Assembly (NCBI GenBank): GCA_017435025.1
Contig: JAFSFU010000242.1
Location: 1 to 11,405 of the forward strand
DNA: 11,405 nt
Source: Lachnospiraceae bacterium
GTDB taxonomy: Bacteria > Bacillota_A > Clostridia > Lachnospirales > Lachnospiraceae
Reading direction: 5' to 3'
In this document: piece by piece, positions 6,265-11,405 of the stretch
How positions within the stretch are numbered: position 1 is the stretch's first letter
Layout of the letters: each line of letters opens with the position of its first letter
Notes under the pieces: generated by a model
The model's database searches: none
Told to the model about the DNA's origin: nothing
The model's input: the letters and a program-made list of their open reading frames with translations, nothing else
Made by a program: the position numbers and the translations under genes

Positions 6265-7446
6265 ATGAATTACAAGTCATTTTTGATTAAATACGCTGAA
6301 ATTGGCGTAAAAGGCAAGAACCGTTACCTCTTTGAAGATGCGCTGGTAAAACAGATCAACCAGCGGTTAAAACGCCATGACGGCGGTTTCCTGATCACAA
6401 AAGAGCAGGGAAGAATCTATGCGGAGGCAAGCGAAGATTACGATTTTGATGAAGTGATCAATGCTCTGCAGCATGTATTCGGCATCGTGGGAATCTGCCC
6501 GATGGTACAGGTGGAAAAGGGCGACTATGAAAATCTGAAGGAAGAGGTTGCAAAGTATATCGACGAGGCGTATGAAGATAAGAACTTTACATTTAAAGTT
6601 GTGGCGCGTCGTGCTGACAAAAATTATCCGGCAACATCTGACCAGATCAATCGCGATCTGGGTGAAGTGATCCTTACAAGATTTCCGGAGACAAAGGTTG
6701 ATGTGCACAATCCGGATGTAACCCTCCATGTGGAGATTCGCCAGAAGATCAACATCTTCTCCGAGACGATCCCTGGCCCGGGCGGTATGCCGATCGGCAC
6801 AGCCGGAAAGGCCATGCTTCTGCTTTCCGGCGGTATTGACAGCCCGGTTGCAGGCTGGATGGTCGCAAAACGTGGTGTGACCATCGAGGCAACTTATTTC
6901 CATGCACCGCCATATACCAGCGAACGTGCAAAGCAGAAAGTAATCGATCTCGCAAAGCTGGTTGCAAAATACACAGGCCCGATCAAATTGAATATTATCA
7001 ATTTCACAGATATTCAGCTGTATATTTATGATCAGTGTCCGCATGATGAGCTGACAATTATTATGCGTCGTTATATGATGCGTATCGCTGAGGAAATCGC
7101 GAAGGAGTCTGACTGCCTTGGACTGATCACCGGTGAGAGCATCGGACAGGTTGCATCCCAGACGATGCCGTCCCTGGCTGTTACCAATGAAGTGTGTGAA
7201 CTTCCGGTACTCCGTCCGCTGATCGCTTTTGACAAGCAGGATATTGTAGATATTTCCGTGAAGATTGATACATTTGAGACATCTACACTTCCGTACGAAG
7301 ACTGCTGTACGATTTTCGTTGCAAAGCATCCGGTGACAAAGCCGAATCTGAAGAGAATTAAGAAGTCTGAGGAAAAACTGGCTGAGAAGATCGATGAGAT
7401 GATGAAAACAGCGATTGAGACCAGAGAGGTTGTTCGTTGTATTTAG
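6265..7446 (+). CDS. thiI: tRNA 4-thiouridine synthase ThiI (short form without rhodanese domain)
   Basis: ThiI adenylates U8 of tRNA and replaces its oxygen with sulfur; in some bacteria it also serves thiamine thiazole synthesis. The 393 residues contain an N-terminal ferredoxin-like region and THUMP domain (about 1-165) and an AANH/PP-loop ATPase domain (about 175-393), with the PP-loop SGGIDSP at 188-194 and GESIGQVASQT at 290-300. LPYEDCCTIFVAKHP (342-356) carries the cysteine pair near the position of the E. coli Cys344. The protein ends without the C-terminal rhodanese domain of E. coli ThiI, as in B. subtilis, so the persulfide should come directly from the upstream desulfurase. GGAGG lies a few bases before the ATG. 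No thiamine genes are near, which favours the tRNA role. The TAG stop touches the left end of a long inverted repeat. Confidence 0.96.
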   Translation: MNYKSFLIKYAEIGVKGKNRYLFEDALVKQINQRLKRHDGGFLITKEQGRIYAEASEDYDFDEVINALQHVFGIVGICPMVQVEKGDYENLKEEVAKYIDEAYEDKNFTFKVVARRADKNYPATSDQINRDLGEVILTRFPETKVDVHNPDVTLHVEIRQKINIFSETIPGPGGMPIGTAGKAMLLLSGGIDSPVAGWMVAKRGVTIEATYFHAPPYTSERAKQKVIDLAKLVAKYTGPIKLNIINFTDIQLYIYDQCPHDELTIIMRRYMMRIAEEIAKESDCLGLITGESIGQVASQTMPSLAVTNEVCELPVLRPLIAFDKQDIVDISVKIDTFETSTLPYEDCCTIFVAKHPVTKPNLKRIKKSEEKLAEKIDEMMKTAIETREVVRCI

Positions 7447-7600
7447 TTTTGTGATTTTAGATTTCCTGTCCTATATTTTCTCTCAGACGCGCTTGCGCTC
7501 AGGTGACTACGTAGCGGTACTTAGGCATCAAAAGACGATGCCTAAGTACCGACGTATTCAATGGTCTGAGGAGAAAATAGGGACAGGATTATCATAAAAC
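7446..7600 (+). repeat. 155-bp imperfect inverted repeat, MITE-like element or long RNA hairpin
   Basis: The two ends are related in reverse orientation: GTTTTGTGAT (7446-7455) matches ATCATAAAAC (7591-7600), TCCTGTCC (7464-7471) matches GGACAGGA (7581-7588), and TATTTTCTC then TCAGAC (7483-7488) match GTCTGA (7564-7569) then GAGAAAATA. The centre is a near-perfect stem: CGGTACTTAGGCATC (7515-7529) with GATGCCTAAGTACCG (7537-7551), continued by TACGT/ACGTA after a 2-base bulge, around a 7-base loop. The 5' side also holds a GCGCTTGCGC mini-hairpin. There is no transposase and no obvious target duplication. The architecture (long terminal inverted repeats, no coding capacity, about 150 bp, intergenic) fits a miniature inverted-repeat transposable element; an RNA-level role as 3'-end stabiliser is an alternative. 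A 60-codon frame across it looks spurious. Confidence 0.75.
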
Positions 7601-7646
7601 AGCAAATAAAATACAACGAAAACCACAGTCACACTATGTATAAATG

Positions 7647-7676
7647 AAAAAAGGAGTTCCGGTTTAAGGAACTCCT
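7647..7676 (-). terminator. Intrinsic terminator of the HPr-like gene
   Basis: Read on the minus strand, AGGAGTTCC and GGAACTCCT form a perfect 9-bp stem around a 7-base loop, followed by six T residues. It is 30 bases past the stop of the HPr-like gene. On the plus strand there is no T-run after the stem, so it should act only on minus-strand transcription. Confidence 0.88.
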
Positions 7677-7706
7677 AAAGTAATATGTAGGAATGATAAT
7701 AACCAA

Positions 7707-7940
7707 CTATTCCACGATATACGGAGCGAGTACGGAGAGGATCTGCTCTACGTCTTCTTCGGAGTGGATATGGAGGTCGATCGGCTTGGATAAATCTAAG
7801 CTGAAGATACCCATGATGGACTTTGCATCGATGACATAACGGCCGGAGATCAGGTCGAAGTCAGCGTCGAATTTTGTCAGGGCATTTACGAAAGATTTTA
7901 CTTTATCGATAGAATTTAAGGAAATTTTTACTGTTTTCAT
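7707..7940 (-). CDS. HPr-like protein lacking the phospho-histidine site
   Basis: The 77-residue product aligns by eye with the phosphocarrier HPr: KFDADFDLISGRYVIDAKS (23-41) then IMGIFSLDL matches the HPr segment that ends in the regulatory KSIMGVMSLG. The serine equivalent to Ser-46 of HPr is S41. The GxHARPA loop that carries the PTS phospho-histidine is replaced by SLNSIDKVKS (7-16), with no histidine; the only histidines are H57 and H59 in a C-terminal strand. It therefore should not transfer phosphate from enzyme I to sugar-specific EII proteins. By analogy with Bacillus Crh, it could be a Ser-phosphorylated regulatory partner, but the HPr kinase and any partner are outside the window. 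The start at 7940 is chosen over longer in-frame readings because AGGAGGA lies about 7 bases upstream and similarity begins there. It is a single-gene unit, convergent with thiI and divergent from mtaB. Confidence 0.85.
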   Translation of the reverse strand: MKTVKISLNSIDKVKSFVNALTKFDADFDLISGRYVIDAKSIMGIFSLDLSKPIDLHIHSEEDVEQILSVLAPYIVE

Positions 7941-7983
7941 ATGAAAGTCCTCCTGGAGATTATTATTTTGATAATATAGCTTC

Positions 7984-8012
7984 ATACTAAAGGGACAGGA
8001 AAAAAAAGTCAA
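7984..8012 (-). promoter_or_regulatory. Promoter of the HPr-like gene
   Basis: On the minus strand, TTGACT (8012-8007) is followed after 17 bases by TAGTAT (7989-7984). Initiation would be near 7977, leaving a short leader of about 37 nt. The spacer contains one copy of a GGACAGGA octamer (in the plus-strand sense). Confidence 0.72.
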
Positions 8013-8033
8013 TAGAAAACTTGAATTTTGGAC

Positions 8034-8038
8034 AGGAG
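8034..8038 (+). promoter_or_regulatory. Ribosome binding site deciding the mtaB start
   Basis: AGGAG stands 7 bases before the ATG at 8046. The in-frame ATG at 8040 is only one base from this site, and a TTG at 8028 lies before it, so neither is likely to be used. Confidence 0.75.
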
Positions 8039-8045
8039 AATGAAT

Positions 8046-9383
8046 ATGAGAAAAGCAGCACTGCACAACCTGGGCTGTAAGGTAAACTCTTATGAAACAG
8101 AAGCGATGCAGCAGCTTCTGGAGGCGGCCGGATATGAGATCGTAGATTTCGAAGATGTGGCCGATGTTTATATTGTAAATACATGTTCTGTTACCAACGT
8201 GGCGGACAAAAAGTCCCGTCAGATGCTGCACCGTGCGAAAGCCAAGAATCCGGAGGCAGTTGTTGTGGCAGCCGGATGTTATGTTCAGGCAGCTGCAGAT
8301 AAATTGAAGGATGATGCATCGATTGACCTGATCATCGGCAATAATAAAAAGGCAGAGTTAATCCCTCTTTTGGAAGAGTTCTTTGCCGGACGTGAAGTGA
8401 CGGATTCGGTTATTGATATCTCTGCAACGCATGAGTACGAATGTCTGAATATCGACCGTCAGGCGGATCATACCCGCGCCTTTATCAAGGTGCAGGATGG
8501 ATGTAATCAGTTCTGCAGTTATTGCATCATCCCATATACCAGAGGACGTGTCAGAAGCCGCAGACCGGAGGATGTAGAACAGGAAGTACTTGCGCTCACA
8601 GCCAACGGTTATCAGGAAATCGTTCTGACCGGTATCCATCTCAGCTCTTACGGTGTGGATTTTGAGGGAGAGAATATTGATTTCCTCTACCTGATCAAGC
8701 GTCTGCATGCACTGGAAGGTGTAAAACGCCTTCGCTTTGGATCCCTGGAACCTCGTGTGATCACAGAGAAATTCGCGCAGGAACTCTCTAAACTGGATAA
8801 AGTTTGTCCGCATTTCCACCTATCTCTCCAGAGTGGATGCGATGAGACACTGAAGAGAATGAATCGTCATTACACATGTGACGAATATTATGCCGGATGC
8901 GAGATTTTAAGAAAGTATTTTAAGAATCCGGCGATCACAACGGACGTGATCGCGGGCTTTGCGGGAGAGACAGACGAAGAGTTTGCACAGACAAAGGAAT
9001 TTGTACAGAAGGTAAACTTTTATGAGATGCATGTCTTCAAGTATTCCAGGCGTGCCGGAACAAGAGCTGATCGTATGCCGGATCAGGTTCCGGAACAGGT
9101 GAAGACAAAACGAAGCGGAGAGCTTCTGGCACTGGAGAAGGAGATGTCTCGCAAATACAGAGAATCTTTCCTTGGTGCGGAGGTGGAAGTACTTCTGGAA
9201 GAACCGGTGATGATCGGTGATGAAATGTATATGATCGGTCACACAAAGGAATATGTGAAGGTGGCAGTTCCGTTTGACAAGACCAGACCGGAAATCGGAA
9301 AGAACTGTTTTGTGAAGGGCGTTCTTTTGGATTTCCTGACAGAAGAAATCATTACCCTTGCAGAAAACACTAAATTAGGGTAA
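8046..9383 (+). CDS. mtaB: tRNA (t6A37-C2) methylthiotransferase MtaB
   Basis: MtaB is a radical-SAM enzyme that converts N6-threonylcarbamoyladenosine at position 37 of ANN-decoding tRNAs to its 2-methylthio form, aiding codon reading. The 445-residue product has the three expected parts. The N-terminal UPF0004 domain carries the auxiliary cluster cysteines C11 (LGCKVN), C47 (NTCSV) and C78 (AGCY). The radical-SAM domain carries CNQFCSYC with C153, C157 and C160. A C-terminal TRAM-like RNA-binding region spans about 372-438. The LGCKVNSYE start is the form usual in MtaB rather than MiaB or RimO. The start at 8046 is set by AGGAG 7 bases upstream. I see no convincing promoter for it in 7941-8045, a region that already holds the divergent HPr-like promoter. 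A promoter for the next genes is embedded in its 3' end. Confidence 0.95.
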   Translation: MRKAALHNLGCKVNSYETEAMQQLLEAAGYEIVDFEDVADVYIVNTCSVTNVADKKSRQMLHRAKAKNPEAVVVAAGCYVQAAADKLKDDASIDLIIGNNKKAELIPLLEEFFAGREVTDSVIDISATHEYECLNIDRQADHTRAFIKVQDGCNQFCSYCIIPYTRGRVRSRRPEDVEQEVLALTANGYQEIVLTGIHLSSYGVDFEGENIDFLYLIKRLHALEGVKRLRFGSLEPRVITEKFAQELSKLDKVCPHFHLSLQSGCDETLKRMNRHYTCDEYYAGCEILRKYFKNPAITTDVIAGFAGETDEEFAQTKEFVQKVNFYEMHVFKYSRRAGTRADRMPDQVPEQVKTKRSGELLALEKEMSRKYRESFLGAEVEVLLEEPVMIGDEMYMIGHTKEYVKVAVPFDKTRPEIGKNCFVKGVLLDFLTEEIITLAENTKLG

Positions 9384-9386
9384 AAT
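9358..9386 (+). promoter_or_regulatory. Promoter of the ireB–ruvX–DUF1292 run, inside the end of mtaB
   Basis: TTGCAG (9358-9363), a 17-base spacer and TAAAAT (9381-9386). The -10 box overlaps the mtaB TAA stop (9381-9383). Initiation would be near 9393, about 27 bases before the ireB start. Readthrough from mtaB remains possible because no terminator separates the genes. Confidence 0.65.
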
Positions 9387-9419
9387 AATAGCTAGCAACA
9401 AAAGATCGTGAGGACAATT

Positions 9420-9680
9420 ATGGGCGATATCAGCAATACACAATACTTTAAAGCAGTACAGAACAGCAAACCGGATGTAAGCCAGGTCCTTGAAGACGTT
9501 TACCAGGCTCTGACCGAAAAGGGTTATAATCCGATCAATCAGATCGTAGGATATATTATGTCCGGCGATCCGACTTATATTACGAGCCATAAGAGTGCCA
9601 GAAGCTTGATCATGAAGGTTGAGCGTGACGAGATTCTGGAAGAGCTTATGGAGAATTATATTGAGACGAGATTGAAATAG
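9420..9680 (+). CDS. ireB: IreB-family regulatory phosphoprotein (UPF0297)
   Basis: IreB is a small cytoplasmic protein phosphorylated by the PASTA-domain Ser/Thr kinase IreK in Enterococcus faecalis, where it affects cephalosporin tolerance; its action in Clostridia is not established. The 86-residue product has the usual length and the conserved centre EKGYNPINQIVGYIMSGDP (33-51) followed by TYITSH and the DEILEE helix (70-75). In E. faecalis the modified residues are N-terminal threonines; here S5 and T7 are the corresponding candidates. An upstream in-frame GTG (9408) is rejected because the AGGA at 9411-9414 is spaced correctly for the ATG at 9420, where family similarity starts. The ireB–ruvX–DUF1292 order is conserved across Firmicutes, usually after alaS; here the upstream neighbour is mtaB. 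Confidence 0.92.
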   Translation: MGDISNTQYFKAVQNSKPDVSQVLEDVYQALTEKGYNPINQIVGYIMSGDPTYITSHKSARSLIMKVERDEILEELMENYIETRLK

Positions 9681-9736
9681 GATTTTTGGGGGACATTTGA
9701 AAAGCAAAAAGCGCAGACAGTTGGGGGAATAAGGGT

Positions 9737-9746
9737 ACCAGCTGGT
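9737..9746. repeat. Short perfect palindrome between ireB and ruvX
   Basis: ACCAGCTGGT is a perfect 10-base palindrome in the 107-base gap between ireB and ruvX. The gap shows no convincing promoter or terminator. The palindrome could be an operator, but one short copy is weak evidence. Confidence 0.25.
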
Positions 9747-9787
9747 TTTGTGCTGTAAAAAAACATGTTTGCCATGAGGATGAAAGA

Positions 9788-10231
9788 ATGAGAGTACTTG
9801 GACTGGATTTTGGTTCCAGAACCGTGGGAGTTGCAGTCAGTGATGCACTGCTTTTGACGGCCCAGGGCGTGGAGACCATTGAACGAAAAGATGAAAACAA
9901 ATTGAGAAAAACCTGTGCGCGAATCGAGGAATTGGTGAAGCAGTACGAGGTTACGACCATTGTACTGGGACTTCCGAAGAATATGAATAACACCGAAGGC
10001 GATCGTGTGGAAAAGACGAAAGAGTTCAAAGAGATGCTGGAGCGCCGTACCGGACTTTCGGTTGTCTTGTGGGATGAGCGCCTTACGACGGTTGCAGCGG
10101 AACAGGTTCTGATGGAATCCGGTGTCCGCAGGGAGAACAGAAAAGCCGTAATCGATAAGGTCGCTGCATGTTTTATTTTGCAGGGATATCTGGATTACCT
10201 GAAACTTCAGGAGAAAAAAGAAGAACTGTAA
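9788..10231 (+). CDS. ruvX: RuvX/YqgF family RNase H-fold nuclease
   Basis: YqgF-family proteins have an RNase H-like fold. In E. coli YqgF is needed for 5'-end maturation of 16S rRNA; in mycobacteria RuvX cleaves Holliday junctions. The role here could be either. The 147-residue protein has the normal length (about 140-150). The expected acidic site is present: D7 in [17 protein letters not shown]97 in WDERLTT and D123 in VIDKVAA. The [11 protein letters not shown] loop (61-71) is also typical. GAGGA (9776-9780) lies 7 bases before the ATG. It lies 107 bases after ireB and 37 before the DUF1292 gene, in the order conserved in Firmicutes. Confidence 0.95.
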   Translation: MRVLGLDFGSRTVGVAVSDALLLTAQGVETIERKDENKLRKTCARIEELVKQYEVTTIVLGLPKNMNNTEGDRVEKTKEFKEMLERRTGLSVVLWDERLTTVAAEQVLMESGVRRENRKAVIDKVAACFILQGYLDYLKLQEKKEEL

Positions 10232-10268
10232 GATCGATCGTGTCGGGAAACGAATAGGAGAATGCAAA

Positions 10269-10535
10269 ATGGAAGAAATGAAGATTACATTGGTGGATGA
10301 AGACCAGACAATTGAATTTTATGTGGTGGAAGAGACAAAACTGAATGGTAAGAAGTACCTTCTTGTTACGGATGCAGAGGACGATGAAGATGGTGACTGC
10401 TATATCTTAAAAGATATGTCCGAAGAGGAAGAGGCAGAGGCGCTTTATGAGTTCGTGGAAGATGAAGAAGAGCTGGATGGTCTGATGAAGATTTTTGAAG
10501 AACTCCTGGAAGACGTGGATATCGAAAAGCAGTAG
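10269..10535 (+). CDS. DUF1292 acidic protein (YrzB/UPF0473 type)
   Basis: An 88-residue, extremely acidic protein of unknown function. The N-terminal half forms likely beta strands (MKITLVDEDQTIEFYVVEET then KKYLLVTD), and the C-terminal half is rich in Glu and Asp (EEEEAEALYEFVEDEEEL, then a terminal helix). This is the pattern of DUF1292 proteins, which follow ruvX in most Firmicutes; the constant neighbourhood suggests a link to RuvX or IreB, but no activity is known to me. AGGAG (10256-10260) stands 8 bases before the ATG. The ATG at 10262 is out of frame and too close to that site. It is followed after 77 bases by the RNase J gene; I see no terminator between them, so cotranscription is possible. 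Confidence 0.9.
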   Translation: MEEMKITLVDEDQTIEFYVVEETKLNGKKYLLVTDAEDDEDGDCYILKDMSEEEEAEALYEFVEDEEELDGLMKIFEELLEDVDIEKQ

Positions 10536-10600
10536 GAAATGTGCGGCCTTTGTAAGATGTAAGAAATACGAGCGACGAAAAAACAGAATAGAGCATTAAC

Positions 10601-10605
10601 GGAGG
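10601..10605 (+). promoter_or_regulatory. Ribosome binding site supporting the GTG start of RNase J
   Basis: GGAGG lies 7 bases before a GTG at 10613. No in-frame ATG lies close downstream (the first is codon 26, already inside the domain), so GTG is the start. Confidence 0.8.
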
Positions 10606-10612
10606 TTAGAAC

Positions 10613-11405
10613 GTGAATAGTACGTTAAATGAGAAGAATGACTGCAAAGTCAAGATCATTCCTTTGGGTGGCCTGGAGCAGATCGGTATGAATATTACTG
10701 CGATCGAGTATGACGACAGTATTATTGTTATGGACTGCGGCCTCGCTTTCCCGAGCGATGATATGCTGGGTATCGACCTGGTAATTCCGGACGTGACTTA
10801 TTTGACGGATAATATTGACAAAGTAAAGGGTTTTGTGATCACCCATGGCCATGAGGACCATATTGGTGCTCTGCCGTACGTGTTAAAGATGATCAATGCG
10901 CCGGTTTACGGTACAAAACTCACGATTGGTCTGATTGACCATAAATTAAAAGAGAATAATATGTTAAAGAATGTGAAACGCAAAGTGGTGAAGCACGGTC
11001 AGTCTGTAAATCTAGGCTGTTTCCGCGTGGAATTTATTAAAATGAACCACAGCATCGAGGATGCTTCTGCACTTGCAGTTTTCACACCGGCCGGCGTGAT
11101 CCTGAACACCGGCGACTTTAAGATTGATTATACACCGGTATTCGGAGATGTGACGGACCTGCAAAGACTGGCAGAGCTGGGAAGAAAAGGTGTGCTGGCG
11201 TTGATGGCGGATTCCACCAATGCGATCAGACCTGGATTTACGATGTCTGAGAAGACGGTTGGAAAAACATTTGATGCGATCTTTGCAGAACACAAGCAGA
11301 ATCGTATTATCGTAGCGACCTTTGCATCCAATGTGGACCGTGTACAGCAGGTGATCAACTCTGCCTACAAGTACGGTCGAAAAGTTGTTGTGGAAGGCCG
11401 CAGCA
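10613..11405 (+). CDS. rnj: Ribonuclease J (5' part, cut by window end)
   Basis: RNase J is a cytoplasmic metallo-beta-lactamase/beta-CASP nuclease with 5'-3' exonuclease and endonuclease activity in mRNA decay and rRNA processing. The 264 complete codons visible, about half of the usual 550 or so, stay open to the window edge. The protein begins at a GTG with GGAGG 7 bases upstream. KIIPLGGLEQIGMN (14-27) is the usual RNase J N-terminus. The zinc motif HxHxDH is present as HGHEDH (78-83), with further ligands H146 (MNHSIED) and D168 (NTGDFKID). ADSTNA, which opens the beta-CASP region, lies near 199-204. The C-terminal oligomerisation domain is beyond the window. Whether this is the J1 or J2 type cannot be decided from this part. 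Confidence 0.95.
   Translation, partial: MNSTLNEKNDCKVKIIPLGGLEQIGMNITAIEYDDSIIVMDCGLAFPSDDMLGIDLVIPDVTYLTDNIDKVKGFVITHGHEDHIGALPYVLKMINAPVYGTKLTIGLIDHKLKENNMLKNVKRKVVKHGQSVNLGCFRVEFIKMNHSIEDASALAVFTPAGVILNTGDFKIDYTPVFGDVTDLQRLAELGRKGVLALMADSTNAIRPGFTMSEKTVGKTFDAIFAEHKQNRIIVATFASNVDRVQQVINSAYKYGRKVVVEGRS

Noticed and set aside
6367..7329. A 320-codon minus-strand open frame opposite thiI
   Set aside because: Composition (many Cys, His, Ile, Leu) and full overlap with the conserved ThiI sequence mark it as a shadow frame.
7415..7597. A 60-codon plus-strand frame running from the end of thiI through the long inverted repeat
   Set aside because: No ribosome binding site, overlap with thiI in another frame, and it consists almost wholly of repeat sequence; repeats of this kind often yield spurious small proteins.
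7446..7600. Intrinsic terminator for thiI
   Set aside because: The hairpin is long, bulged and followed by GGATTATCATAAAAC with no T-run, so it does not fit a Rho-independent terminator.
7446..7600. CRISPR array or phage attachment site in the repeat region
   Set aside because: There are no direct repeats with regular spacers, no cas or integrase gene, and no tRNA.
7941..8045. A plus-strand promoter for mtaB
   Set aside because: TTGATA near 7968 and TTGAAT near 8021 lack a -10 box at acceptable spacing; mtaB is clearly transcribed somehow, but I cannot place its promoter.
10536..10612. A separate promoter for the RNase J gene
   Set aside because: TTGTAA near 10553 has no matching -10 box; the gene may be cotranscribed with the DUF1292 gene.

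Overview
The window looks like the chromosome of an anaerobic Firmicute of class Clostridia, most likely a gut Lachnospiraceae. This is inferred from gene content and order (an ireB–ruvX–DUF1292–RNase J run, a ThiI without rhodanese domain next to a cysteine desulfurase, a corrinoid methyltransferase C-terminus), strong GGAGG-type ribosome binding sites, sigma-A-type promoters and a moderate G+C content. I cannot name the genus from sequence alone. Most genes are housekeeping. I see no CRISPR array, insertion-sequence transposase, phage module, tRNA or rRNA.

Layout. (1) 1-735: the 3' end of a corrinoid-dependent methionine synthase (MetH type), ending right after its B12 domain. (2) 736-954: an intergenic region with a very good promoter and a leader of about 130 nt with nested hairpins, followed by a sodium:alanine symporter (955-2361) whose codon choice is strikingly biased and which ends in a strong intrinsic terminator. 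(3) 2462-7446: one probable operon from its own promoter: a TSUP/TauE-type membrane transporter, prmA, rsmE, a cysteine desulfurase and thiI. The last four are translation/RNA-modification genes; the desulfurase probably feeds sulfur to ThiI for 4-thiouridine in tRNA. (4) 7446-7600: a 155-bp imperfect inverted repeat (long hairpin, MITE-like) starting at the thiI stop codon. (5) 7647-8012, minus strand: a compact gene for an HPr-like protein that keeps the HPr Ser-46 region but has lost the phospho-histidine motif, with its own promoter and terminator. (6) 8046-9383: mtaB, the methylthiotransferase for ms2t6A37 in tRNA. (7) 9358-11405: a second run, ireB, ruvX and a DUF1292 gene, followed by the 5' part of an RNase J gene cut by the window edge. 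A promoter for this run lies in the 3' end of mtaB, its -10 box overlapping the mtaB stop codon.

Taken together, the central and right parts are an RNA- and translation-maintenance neighbourhood: L11 methylation (PrmA), 16S rRNA m3U1498 (RsmE), tRNA s4U8 (desulfurase + ThiI), tRNA ms2t6A37 (MtaB), 16S rRNA 5'-end maturation (RuvX/YqgF) and RNA decay/processing (RNase J). The items most worth a second look are the symporter leader, the His-less HPr-like protein, the long hairpin after thiI, and a GGACAGGA octamer found four times around the HPr-like gene. I found no convincing evidence of a wholly new multi-gene system.
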